A stretch of 64,000 nt of DNA, from NCBI RefSeq assembly GCF_014636315.1, contig NZ_BMED01000002.1, forward strand, positions 62,001 to 126,000, read 5' to 3'. The notes beneath the pieces are model-generated. The model made no database searches, was not told where the DNA came from, and saw nothing but the letters and a program-made list of their open reading frames with translations. The stretch comes from Parundibacterium terreum (GTDB lineage: Bacteria; Pseudomonadota; Gammaproteobacteria; Burkholderiales; Burkholderiaceae_D). The position numbers were made by a program, and so were the translations under genes. Below, piece after piece: positions 1-7,132 of the stretch (position 1 is its first letter; every line of letters starts with the position of its first letter).

Positions 1-184
1 AGCCGGTCACACCCAGCAAAGTCTGGAAGAACAGGCCATCGCTGATGCCCTCCACCAGCTTGTCGATAGCAGCCGGCTGATCGCCGGCTGGTGGAAATAG
101 TTGACACAATTGATACGGCGAATCGGGAAAAGTTACAAATTTTGCTTCATCAGCATTATTGGAAACCTCTGATAAATCAGCCAT
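1..184 (-). CDS. uvrB: UvrABC excinuclease subunit B, N-terminal fragment (runs off the window)
   Basis: This is the first 61 codons of the damage-recognition helicase of nucleotide excision repair, cut by the window edge. Read on the minus strand it starts at ATG 184-182, with a purine-rich AAAGGTAAG just upstream as ribosome-binding site. The fragment contains the UvrB hallmark PAGDQPAAI followed by QTLLGVTG, which leads into the Walker A motif just outside the window. The N-terminus carries about 20 extra residues before the conserved core. It is divergent from the aminotransferase gene, a common arrangement in betaproteobacteria. I looked for a LexA box in the intergenic region and found no convincing one. 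Identification is firm despite the truncation. Confidence 0.93.
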   Translation of the reverse strand, partial: MADLSEVSNNADEAKFVTFPDSPYQLCQLFPPAGDQPAAIDKLVEGISDGLFFQTLLGVTG

Positions 185-522
185 TTAGTCTTACCTTTGT
201 TAAAATACGCCTTGGAATTAGGAACTTCTGATCAATTTCAGATTTATCAATCTGCTGCACAGGGCTATCTTTGGTCTGCGAGTTTACAAGATTCGCCGCT
301 TTATGAAGTACGGCCTCCTGGCTTACCTGGTGTTATCCGGGCAGGAGCCGCCTCTGCAAATCATTTGTTCCCGCAATCAGGACCACTCGACATTTTTTGC
401 CGCCGGGCCATCTGCACAGCCTGCCCGTGGCGCTTGGAAATCAGCAACAAGCTAGTAATAACGCCCTATTTCTTTAGCATTATATCAACCTGCACTCTTA
501 GATAATTTTCCATACTATCACG
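185..522. other. Intergenic region between divergent uvrB and aminotransferase
   Basis: This 338-bp stretch must hold the promoters of both divergent genes. I see no RNA gene, no clear hairpin and no credible ORF; the open frame at 197-505 has no family features and lies across the promoter region. CTGATCAATTTCAG near 227 resembles a LexA half-site pair but has a spacing of 8, not 10. A weak candidate promoter for the aminotransferase is TTGGAA at about 434 followed after 16 bp by TAATAA. Confidence 0.5.
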
Positions 523-1737
523 ATGAACGCTCCTCTTTCTTCCCCCCTGTTTTCCGCCATAGAAATGGCTCCGCGCGATCCTATCCTGGGTATCACGGAA
601 GGTTTCAATGCCGATAAAAATCCCGCCAAGGTCAACCTGGGCGTAGGCGTTTACTATGACGATAACGGCAAGGTTCCTCTGTTGGAATGCGTACGCAAAG
701 CAGAAGCCATCCTGATGGAAAAACTGGCCCCGCGCACCTACCTGCCTATCGAAGGCCTGGCAGCATACGACAAGGCTGTGCAAGAACTGGTATTTGGTGC
801 CGACAGTGCCGTAGTACAAGAGAAACGTGCAGTCACCGTGCAAGCCATAGGCGGCACCGGCGCACTGAAGATAGGTGCGGATTTCCTGCAGCGCTTCTCC
901 CCCAATTCGCAAGTATGGATCAGCGACCCTAGCTGGGAAAACCACCGCGCACTGTTTGAATCGGCCGGCTTCGTCGTCAACAACTATCCTTACTACGATG
1001 CAGCCACCCGCGGCGTCAACTTCGCCGGCATGCTGGATGCATTGAAAACCATGCCGAGTGGCTCCATCGTCCTGTTGCACGCTTGCTGCCACAACCCGAC
1101 CGGCGCCGACCTGACAGATGATCAATGGACGCAAGTCATTGAAGTCGTTACCCAGCGCGGCCTGGTGCCTTTCCTGGACATGGCCTACCAGGGCTTTGGC
1201 GACGGCATAGAAGCCGACGGCAAAGTCGTACGCCGTTTTGCTGAAGCCGGCGGCGCGCTGTTCGTCTCCAACTCCTTCTCCAAATCTTTCTCGCTGTACG
1301 GCGAGCGCGTAGGTGCACTGAGCATTGCAGCAGCTACTGCAGAAGAAGCTTCCCGCGTGCTGTCCCAATTGAAGCGCGTCGTGCGCACCAACTACTCCAA
1401 CCCGCCGACACACGGCGGCCAGGTAGTGGCAACAGTACTGGCAACGCCAGAACTGCGCGCACTGTGGGAAGAAGAACTGGCCGGCATGCGCGTACGCATC
1501 CGCGAAATGCGCCAGCTGTTCGTCAAGCAATTGAAGGAAAAAGCACCGGCGCATGATTTCGATTTCGTCATCAAGCAACGCGGCATGTTCTCCTATTCCG
1601 GCCTGACCAAGGTCCAGGTGGAAGCACTGCGCGACAATAACTCCATCTACGCAGTAGACACAGGCCGTATCTGCGTTGCCGCGTTGAACAGCAAAAACAT
1701 CGACAACGTGATCGATGCGATAGCCAAGGTTTTATAA
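523..1737 (+). CDS. tyrB: Aromatic amino acid / aspartate aminotransferase (class I, fold type I PLP)
   Basis: This 404-residue enzyme belongs to the AspC/TyrB subgroup of class I aminotransferases, which exchange the amino group between aspartate, tyrosine or phenylalanine and 2-oxoglutarate in the cytoplasm. The PLP-binding lysine is K254 in SNSFSKSFSLYGERVG; the SLYGERVG form favours TyrB over AspC. HNPTG (190-194) is the conserved cofactor-contacting motif, and RICVAALNS near the end holds the substrate carboxylate-binding arginine. Length matches the family (about 396-404). No strong Shine-Dalgarno sequence precedes the ATG. The gene stands alone, divergent from uvrB. The family is certain, but the preference between aspartate and aromatic substrates is inferred. 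Confidence 0.9.
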   Translation: MNAPLSSPLFSAIEMAPRDPILGITEGFNADKNPAKVNLGVGVYYDDNGKVPLLECVRKAEAILMEKLAPRTYLPIEGLAAYDKAVQELVFGADSAVVQEKRAVTVQAIGGTGALKIGADFLQRFSPNSQVWISDPSWENHRALFESAGFVVNNYPYYDAATRGVNFAGMLDALKTMPSGSIVLLHACCHNPTGADLTDDQWTQVIEVVTQRGLVPFLDMAYQGFGDGIEADGKVVRRFAEAGGALFVSNSFSKSFSLYGERVGALSIAAATAEEASRVLSQLKRVVRTNYSNPPTHGGQVVATVLATPELRALWEEELAGMRVRIREMRQLFVKQLKEKAPAHDFDFVIKQRGMFSYSGLTKVQVEALRDNNSIYAVDTGRICVAALNSKNIDNVIDAIAKVL

Positions 1738-1758
1738 GTCCTATTGCAAGCCCTCCCC

Positions 1759-1809
1759 GCCCTGTCTTGAGCAAAAGTTAGCTGGAACTGCTCATAAAAA
1801 AGACAGGGC
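1759..1809 (+). other. Long inverted repeat in the 3' region of the aminotransferase gene
   Basis: GCCCTGTCTT at 1759-1768 is exactly complementary to AAGACAGGGC at 1800-1809, and the stem extends inward with GAGCA/TGCTC around a one-sided bulge. It lies 22 bp after the aminotransferase stop. No T-run follows it on either strand, so it is not a standard intrinsic terminator. It could protect the 3' end of the mRNA or be the core of a Rho-dependent end. Confidence 0.5.
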
Positions 1810-1862
1810 AAAGAATGGGATAAAAAATTCTTCTTAAACAAGAGTTTTCCAGCAAAAAGTTT

Positions 1863-1891
1863 TTGACAAGAGTAACAAAGCCACATATAAT
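1863..1891 (+). promoter_or_regulatory. Consensus sigma70 promoter for the tRNA-Asn genes
   Basis: TTGACA at 1863-1868 and TATAAT at 1886-1891 are both perfect matches with the optimal 17-bp spacer, placing the transcription start near 1898, a few bases before the first tRNA at 1904. A full-consensus promoter fits a stable-RNA gene. Confidence 0.9.
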
Positions 1892-1903
1892 CTTTGTCTC
1901 TGT

Positions 1904-1979
1904 TCCCTGATAGCTCAGTCGGTAGAGCGACGGACTGTTAATCCGCAGGTCCCTGGTTCGAGTCCAGGTCGGGGAGCCA
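1904..1979 (+). tRNA. tRNA-Asn (anticodon GTT), copy 1
   Basis: This 76-nt cloverleaf has acceptor arms TCCCTGA/TCGGGGA (one T-G pair), D-arm GCTCAGTCGGTAGAGC, anticodon loop CTGTTAA with anticodon GTT, T-arm CCTGGTTCGAGTCCAGG, and an encoded 3' CCA. It is identical to the copy 63 bp downstream and shares its promoter. Confidence 0.97.
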
Positions 1980-2042
1980 CAGAATTTGAAGTACGCAGCA
2001 TTAGCTGCAAAATAGTTTAACGAAGATCATCATTTCTTCTAT

Positions 2043-2118
2043 TCCCTGATAGCTCAGTCGGTAGAGCGACGGACTGTTAATCCGCAGGTCCCTGGTTCGA
2101 GTCCAGGTCGGGGAGCCA
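2043..2118 (+). tRNA. tRNA-Asn (anticodon GTT), copy 2
   Basis: This gene is identical in sequence to the copy at 1904-1979, with encoded CCA and anticodon GTT. The spacer between them (1980-2042) is unrelated in sequence to the region before copy 1 except for a few bases, so only the tRNA itself is duplicated. The pair is probably one transcript, ending at the terminator just downstream. Confidence 0.97.
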
Positions 2119-2122
2119 AATT

Positions 2123-2158
2123 AAAAAGCACTTAGATTAATTATCTAAGTGCTTTTTT
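2123..2158 (+). terminator. Intrinsic terminator of the tRNA-Asn operon
   Basis: A 15-bp perfect stem, AAAAAGCACTTAGAT (2123-2137) and its complement (2143-2157), with a 5-nt loop and a T-run at 2153-2158. It is only five bases beyond the CCA of the second tRNA. The A-tract on the other side makes it potentially bidirectional, so it could also serve the minus-strand gene ending at 2315. Confidence 0.92.
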
Positions 2159-2314
2159 GTTTTGGTCTATATTGTTTTGCATTTAAACACAAACGTGCCG
2201 ACTCAATCTCTCGCTTCAGACTTGCCTTTAAACCAATCGGCCAGCGTGAGGGTGGCAATCGAACTTTCCAACGAGGCGGCTAAGTCGAGATTCGTCAGAA
2301 ATGCAAATCCACTC

Positions 2315-4048
2315 TCATGACAATAACTCACTCAGTCTTTTAAGTCCCGCCACATCTTGCGCCATCGAGAGAGCGCAATCCAAGATGCGCACATTCAGCA
2401 TGTCCCGATAAGAAAGCCCCTCGTTGATACGTTTGTCATCTTCAGAGGCAATATAGTAAAAACCATTCGCCTTCCATGTAATAACCTTCCGCCAAGGGAG
2501 GAACATGGCTTCATCTTTCATAACGAGTTTTCGCCTGGTCAAGACCACACCCTCATCCTTGATAAGAATATCTCCGAATCGAATTTCCTTGCCTTGCTTT
2601 AATGCATCAAGGAAATTATTCAACATGCGCGGCCCCACTCCTGTCCATAGCGCATTCACAAAGTCAGCGTAAATGCCCCTCTTACGTAATACCAGGAATA
2701 CTTCAGACTCTTCGTCACTAAAACCGACATAGTAGATCCGTGGCCGTATGTCGTTTGCCGGAAGGTTATCGGAATCCCAGCGCACACCGGTAATTTCATT
2801 CAGCGCGTACTGCTTGCCTTTCCATTCAATTTTTCCTGCGGCGATACTCAAGCGCCTACCGAATATTCGTCCCACCTTCGCTGAATAGTGGATTGCCTGC
2901 TCAGATTGGCTTGCACTCTCATTGAAGGATTTTCTATCGTTTTCCGATCGTGCTAAAACCTCAGCATCCTTTTTAAATAGTTCAGACATTCCGTCCACAT
3001 CGGAAAACAACTCTGTCAAGAAACGAGTGATTTGCTGAGCGGGGGCAAGCTGGTCATGCTCATTAAACATCCGAATTGCCAATTCGCGCATATCGTACGC
3101 AATGCCACGAGTCATCGCATGGCCCATTCCTCGCGAAACTGCGATCTGTTGTATGGGTCGAACTACCTTGCTCCATTTACGGGCAACCCGCTCCAGTTGC
3201 GCAACCAGGGGTTCAATTGCACCCTCGCCTCTCTCCGCAATTTTGTCTATCGTTTGGATAAGGGTACGGACAGTTTCACTTTCCTTATTCAAAAAATCCT
3301 GGCATTCAATCTCATAGCTGTCTACTAGCTGCTCTATCAGTGCCGGCGCATGCTGAGCTCCATTTCTGGTAACCGCAGCAACCGCGTTAGAAATTATTTC
3401 AATCAGAGATGCTGTAGGAAATTCGTTGAGCGCCCGCTTGATTACATGGAGAAAGTGTAGTTTTCGATTTGAAATTTCCTCCTCAACATGGTCGGCATTG
3501 CGCACCTCGGGGAGCCCGGCCCCCCGGCGCGCTTCGTTAATCATACCCATTACATCTTCCACAACAATACGCTCAGTCAGATAGGAAATTTCCTTGAGGT
3601 GCTGAATGAATTCCTGCTCAAGGAAAGAAGCGCTTTCAAGCTCGCATGCGGCCGCCATCAGATTGGCATGTGCGAGTGGCGGCAAATCTGTCTGCATTGC
3701 TATCGATTTTGGAACCTCCAGCAAACTCTCCAGCAGGCGCTTGATTCTTTCTCTCGCGACGCCCGGCAACCACGCCATCTCTGCGCTTAATCTACGGCGC
3801 GGCGTGGTGAGGTCGGACCGGGCCATTTGACAGACATCGTGGTCCAGCAGCAAAGATTTTTCGTCAGCGAGTTCGACTATGCGTTGCCGCGTGTCTCGCT
3901 GGCTTGCACCAAGCAAGAAAAATGGATTGTTGTGCAGTGCCGTTTTCCGCTGTGGCGCAACCGTTAGCATTGTGCGCGGCGATTGCAGCTCTTCCAGTGC
4001 AGTATCCTGTATTGGTGAGATGTCAGTATCGATCATGCCCCTCGACAT
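2315..4048 (-). CDS. Unrecognised 577-aa protein with J-like N-terminal region and PH-like C-terminal strands
   Basis: I do not recognise a named family. Residues 40-100 contain NPFFLLGAS, then RDTRQRIVELADEK, then LTTPRRRLSAEMAWLPG; this layout resembles the helix pattern of J-domain-like proteins that partner Hsp70-type chaperones, but there is no HPD tripeptide. Residues 100-390 are predicted mostly helical. From 389 the sequence becomes strand-rich: GKIEWKGKQYALNEITGVRW and a second block near 492-545 (GDILIKDEGVVLTRR, MFLPWRKVITW) look like two related PH-like beta modules. No signal peptide or membrane segment is visible. The start overlaps the small gene at 4023-4253 by 26 bp, suggesting translational coupling; an alternative ATG four codons in has GAGGGG directly upstream. 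Function is unknown; the chaperone link is inference. Confidence 0.7.
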   Translation of the reverse strand: MSRGMIDTDISPIQDTALEELQSPRTMLTVAPQRKTALHNNPFFLLGASQRDTRQRIVELADEKSLLLDHDVCQMARSDLTTPRRRLSAEMAWLPGVARERIKRLLESLLEVPKSIAMQTDLPPLAHANLMAAACELESASFLEQEFIQHLKEISYLTERIVVEDVMGMINEARRGAGLPEVRNADHVEEEISNRKLHFLHVIKRALNEFPTASLIEIISNAVAAVTRNGAQHAPALIEQLVDSYEIECQDFLNKESETVRTLIQTIDKIAERGEGAIEPLVAQLERVARKWSKVVRPIQQIAVSRGMGHAMTRGIAYDMRELAIRMFNEHDQLAPAQQITRFLTELFSDVDGMSELFKKDAEVLARSENDRKSFNESASQSEQAIHYSAKVGRIFGRRLSIAAGKIEWKGKQYALNEITGVRWDSDNLPANDIRPRIYYVGFSDEESEVFLVLRKRGIYADFVNALWTGVGPRMLNNFLDALKQGKEIRFGDILIKDEGVVLTRRKLVMKDEAMFLPWRKVITWKANGFYYIASEDDKRINEGLSYRDMLNVRILDCALSMAQDVAGLKRLSELLS

Positions 4049-4253
4049 TGACCAGCGTCAATCCGGCTGCGCCCAGGCTTTCCTCCAGCTTTTTCTGGAA
4101 ATAGCGTAGCTGATTCGCGTAGCGGCTTGCCTCCTCCAATTCCAGCTTATTTGCCATTCGTGCACATGCCCGAGTAAAGCGCCATCCTTCCAGCGCGATA
4201 TCGATCAGCGAGCCCTCTGCAAGAGCCAATTTGTCAGTGCCAGCACTTGTCAT
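4023..4253 (-). CDS. Small helical protein (76 aa) coupled to the J-like gene, possibly truncated
   Basis: I chose the ATG at 4253 because AGAGGGGAAG lies just upstream; the reading frame stays open further 5' but through AT-rich non-coding-looking DNA. The 76 residues are acidic and almost wholly helical (ALEGWRFTRACARM, then ASRYANQLRYFQKKLEES), ending in AAGLTLVNVEGHDRY. That last segment looks like the beginning of a conserved strand rather than a natural C-terminus, so the protein may have lost a longer tail by frameshift. The stop codon lies inside the start region of the downstream 577-aa gene. I recall a similar GL.LV..EG..YD pattern in GrpE-like small proteins next to Hsp70 homologues, but this is memory and not demonstrated. 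Confidence 0.6.
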   Translation of the reverse strand: MTSAGTDKLALAEGSLIDIALEGWRFTRACARMANKLELEEASRYANQLRYFQKKLEESLGAAGLTLVNVEGHDRY

Positions 4254-4304
4254 CCACTTCCCCTCTTTAATCAGAAAGAACGCATGATTCACAACCAAAG
4301 AAAT

Positions 4305-4333
4305 AATATAATGCAAACATTTCATTAAAACAA
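4305..4333 (-). promoter_or_regulatory. Candidate promoter for the small gene / J-like gene pair
   Basis: On the minus strand TTGTTT (4333-4328) and TATATT (4310-4305) are separated by 17 bp inside an AT-rich 200-bp region. The -10 box is five of six to consensus and the -35 three of six. The start would fall about 45 bp before the small gene. Confidence 0.45.
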
Positions 4334-4449
4334 TTACTTTTTTAAAAACATTTATACCTTGCATGAAAGTACAATAAAAAAAGTCATCTTTTAAAGTAAT
4401 CATTTAATATTGATTTTTTGAAAATTATTTCCCTCCAAGAAACTCCGCT

Positions 4450-6117
4450 ATGACAAGACGCCTCCTCCTCGCTACTGTGCTTTCCGTCCTATCTACCCTC
4501 AGCCATGCACAAAACGACAGCCTCGCTGAGGCCGTGGCCGCAATAAAGGAGAAGCAATATGAAAAGGCCGCTGACCTGTATGTAGCAGCAGACAGGCAAT
4601 TTCCGGGGGAACCGGATCATTTATACAATGCAGCCTGTGCTTATGCGCTGGCGGGGAATAAAGACAAGGCATTTTCCAACCTGCGCCTCTCCATCGAGAA
4701 AGGATTTACGTCCGTTGAGCATATCGAGAAAGACAGTGACCTGATCAGCTTGCATGAGGACACCCGATGGCCAGGCGTGATAGCGCGGATGACTGAAAAA
4801 GCCAAACTGGATAAATTGCTGTGGGAATCTCCCGCGCTGGTAACACCGTACAAAGAGAACATCAGCGAAGATGAAAAAATCGCAGGTTTGTCCAAATTCT
4901 GGTCCGAGGTCAAATACAATTTTGTGTATGTGGAGAAGTTGAAAAAAATTGACTGGGACAAGCTATACCTGGAGTACCTGCCCAAGATAAGGGCCACACG
5001 CACCACCGTGGAATATTACGATCTGCTGATGGAGCTATGCGCCCGGCTGCAGGATGGCCACACGAATGTCACTCCCCCCTATGCGGCAATAGACCACTAT
5101 TACGCGTTGCCACTAATTAAAACGCGGCTAGTGGAAAACAAGGTGATACTGACGGATGTGTATGACACGAATTTACGCGCACAAGGTGTCGTCCCTGGAT
5201 TGGAGATCACTGCAGTGGATGGCATCCCCATCCTGCTCTATCATCAGCGTAACATTGCGCCCCGCATCAGCGCCTCTACGCCACAGGATATGGACACTAC
5301 TCTGTACTACCGCGCGTTCCTGATGGGAGACCTGAAGGAAGTGCCGCAACTGACGTTCCAGGATGCGGGCGGCAAGTCATTCGTGCGCTCCGTCCACAGG
5401 GTATCCCGGGAACAATGGAAAAAAACAATGCCATCATCAGCCCCATTTGAATGGAAAATGCTGCCGGGCGGCGTAGCGAATATCACCTTGAATAATTTTG
5501 CCGACCAGCGAGTTGCGGATGACTACATGGCTGCTTTTGATGAAATCAAAAAATCAACGGCGATGATTCTGGACATACGCGCCAATGGCGGTGGCAGCTC
5601 CGACATCGGCTACCAAATATTGGGCACACTGACAGACAAGCCGTTTGCGACTAGCGCCTGGTCAACACGCGACTATAAACCTTCATTCCGCGCATGGGGC
5701 CGCAGAATGCCAGACCTTGCTCCTTCCGGCTCTGCTTGGCGGGCGGACGGCAAAAAACTATATACCAAGCCCGTTATTGTACTCACAAGTTCGGCTGTGT
5801 ATTCGGCCGCAGAGGATTTCGCGGTTGCGTTTGACGTAATGCAGCGCGGCACTATCGTTGGCGAAGCTACCGGTGGCAGCACGGGCCAGCCGCTTATCAT
5901 CCAATTGCCTGGGGGCGGTAGCGCTCGCATCTGTACTAAGCGGGATACCTATCCAGACGGCAAAGCCTTCGTCGGTGTCGGCATCCAGCCCAATATACAG
6001 GCAGGCCCGACAATTGCAGATCTGCGCGCGGGAAAAGACACCGTGCTGCAGACAGCGCTTGATCTGCTAAAAACCAGGCAGGCAAGTAAAACCGCTTCTG
6101 AAACCTCCGCCAGATAG
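4450..6117 (+). CDS. Secreted S41-family (C-terminal processing type) peptidase with TPR-like N-terminus
   Basis: The 555-residue product begins with a cleavable signal peptide (basic MTRR, hydrophobic core, cleavage near SHAQ-N at about residue 20), so it is probably periplasmic or outer-membrane associated. Residues 25-110 are helical repeats of TPR type (YNAACAYALAGNKDKAF). A central region (200-290) corresponds to the PDZ-like part. The S41 core runs from about 335: MILDIRANGGG, then the nucleophile S452 in SSAVYSAAEDFA, then GEATGGSTGQ. Bacterial S41 enzymes use a Ser/Lys or Ser/His/Glu arrangement; E455 sits in the right place for the tricorn-like type. It is monocistronic and divergent from the small helical gene. 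Substrate unknown. Confidence 0.82.
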   Translation: MTRRLLLATVLSVLSTLSHAQNDSLAEAVAAIKEKQYEKAADLYVAADRQFPGEPDHLYNAACAYALAGNKDKAFSNLRLSIEKGFTSVEHIEKDSDLISLHEDTRWPGVIARMTEKAKLDKLLWESPALVTPYKENISEDEKIAGLSKFWSEVKYNFVYVEKLKKIDWDKLYLEYLPKIRATRTTVEYYDLLMELCARLQDGHTNVTPPYAAIDHYYALPLIKTRLVENKVILTDVYDTNLRAQGVVPGLEITAVDGIPILLYHQRNIAPRISASTPQDMDTTLYYRAFLMGDLKEVPQLTFQDAGGKSFVRSVHRVSREQWKKTMPSSAPFEWKMLPGGVANITLNNFADQRVADDYMAAFDEIKKSTAMILDIRANGGGSSDIGYQILGTLTDKPFATSAWSTRDYKPSFRAWGRRMPDLAPSGSAWRADGKKLYTKPVIVLTSSAVYSAAEDFAVAFDVMQRGTIVGEATGGSTGQPLIIQLPGGGSARICTKRDTYPDGKAFVGVGIQPNIQAGPTIADLRAGKDTVLQTALDLLKTRQASKTASETSAR

Positions 6118-6160
6118 GCGGGCAGCCTCTAACCAGCCCTGTCGGCAATGGTGGGAGTTA

Positions 6161-6832
6161 CTACCCCGCAGCCGGCATCTCCGCCATGCGCAGCATGGGC
6201 ATGCAGGTAGTCCCGGGGGCAACGCTCTTGGAAATTACTGCCCCCATGCCGATGACGGCGCCGCGGCCTATCACGATTGGCCCATCGCTTGCATCCTTGA
6301 TGATGACGCCGGTACCGATGTAGACGTGGTCTTCTATGATGACGCGGCCGTTGCACTTCACGCCGGGGGCGAAGGTGACGAAATCGCCGATCACGCAATC
6401 ATGCGTCACATAGGAATACATATTGCAATGGAAGTAGCGGCCGATTTTCGTGTTGGACGTGATGTGTGAAAAGCTGCACAGCACGGCGCCCTCGCCGATG
6501 ACATTATTGTCCAGCGAAACGTGGTTGGCTGCGACGACGGAAAACGGCGTGGCCAGATCGGCGGGAATGCTGTTGGCGATTCTTTCGCGTGCTGCGGAGT
6601 TACCGATGGCGATGTTGAAGCGGCGCTCGGCTACGGACGCGGACAGGAACTCATCCATGCTTAGCACGCGATGGCCATTGACCTGTTTTTGCGGGATGGG
6701 GTAGTCATTTTCAACCACGAAGACCAGTTCAGCATCCTGTTCGCCGCTGTGCGGGGATTGCATCCATTGTCTGGCCAGCGGCATTACTTCCCGGCCAAAG
6801 CCGCCTGCGCCCACGATACCGAATAATTTCAT
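6161..6832 (-). CDS. NeuD/PglD-family sugar O/N-acyltransferase (left-handed beta helix)
   Basis: The 223-residue protein starts with a small Rossmann-like nucleotide-sugar domain (MKLFGIVGAGGFGREV) and continues with isoleucine-patch hexapeptide repeats (VIGEGAVLCS, TKIGRYFHCN, CVIGDFVTFAPGVKCNG, HVYIGTGVIIK), the signature of the NeuD/PglD/VioB acyltransferases. H in the YVTHDCVIGD stretch is the likely catalytic base. The ATG at 6832 is preceded by AAGGATGGAG. It is divergent from a DegT-type aminotransferase at 7133, and such pairs usually make an acylamino-dideoxyhexose for LPS, capsule or flagellin glycans. The family is clear, the sugar substrate is inference. Confidence 0.85.
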   Translation of the reverse strand: MKLFGIVGAGGFGREVMPLARQWMQSPHSGEQDAELVFVVENDYPIPQKQVNGHRVLSMDEFLSASVAERRFNIAIGNSAARERIANSIPADLATPFSVVAANHVSLDNNVIGEGAVLCSFSHITSNTKIGRYFHCNMYSYVTHDCVIGDFVTFAPGVKCNGRVIIEDHVYIGTGVIIKDASDGPIVIGRGAVIGMGAVISKSVAPGTTCMPMLRMAEMPAAG

Positions 6833-7132
6833 GCTCCATCCTTTACGCTAAAGTCCATTTCGGTCGCCTTGGAGATATGTCAGCAAAGCGACTTTTTGTG
6901 GGCAAATTATAGCTGTTTGGCATGCCAATAAGGGTATGCTGCCCCACCCATCAGACATCCCTGCCGCAAAGACGGCGCTTGCCAAAAGGTCTTGCTGTGA
7001 GAGATGATGACAAAGTACACAGAGAAGGCTGCATTTACCCTGAAAGGCTCGCTGAAAGGCTGGAGCCGTTGGCGATGCGGTCTTTAATCCTGTCAATCAT
7101 GATAAAGCAGCCCCCTATCTCCGGATCTATCA
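6833..7132. other. Divergent promoter region of the acyltransferase and aminotransferase genes
   Basis: The 300-bp gap carries promoters for both directions. I find no RNA gene or strong hairpin. The only structure is an imperfect direct repeat, CTGAAAGGCTCG followed immediately by CTGAAAGGCTGG, near 7040-7063. Short open frames across it have no family features. Confidence 0.45.

Noticed and set aside
225..240. Possible LexA box upstream of uvrB
   Set aside because: CTG and CAG are eight bases apart instead of ten, so it does not match the known operator.
466..1578. Long open frame antisense to the aminotransferase gene
   Set aside because: It lies wholly opposite a well-identified gene, is rich in Cys/His/Gln typical of antisense frames of GC-rich genes, and has no family motif.
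1904..2118. Attachment-site duplication of the tRNA-Asn 3' end marking an integrated element
   Set aside because: The repeats are two complete functional tRNAs; no further partial copy or integrase was found.
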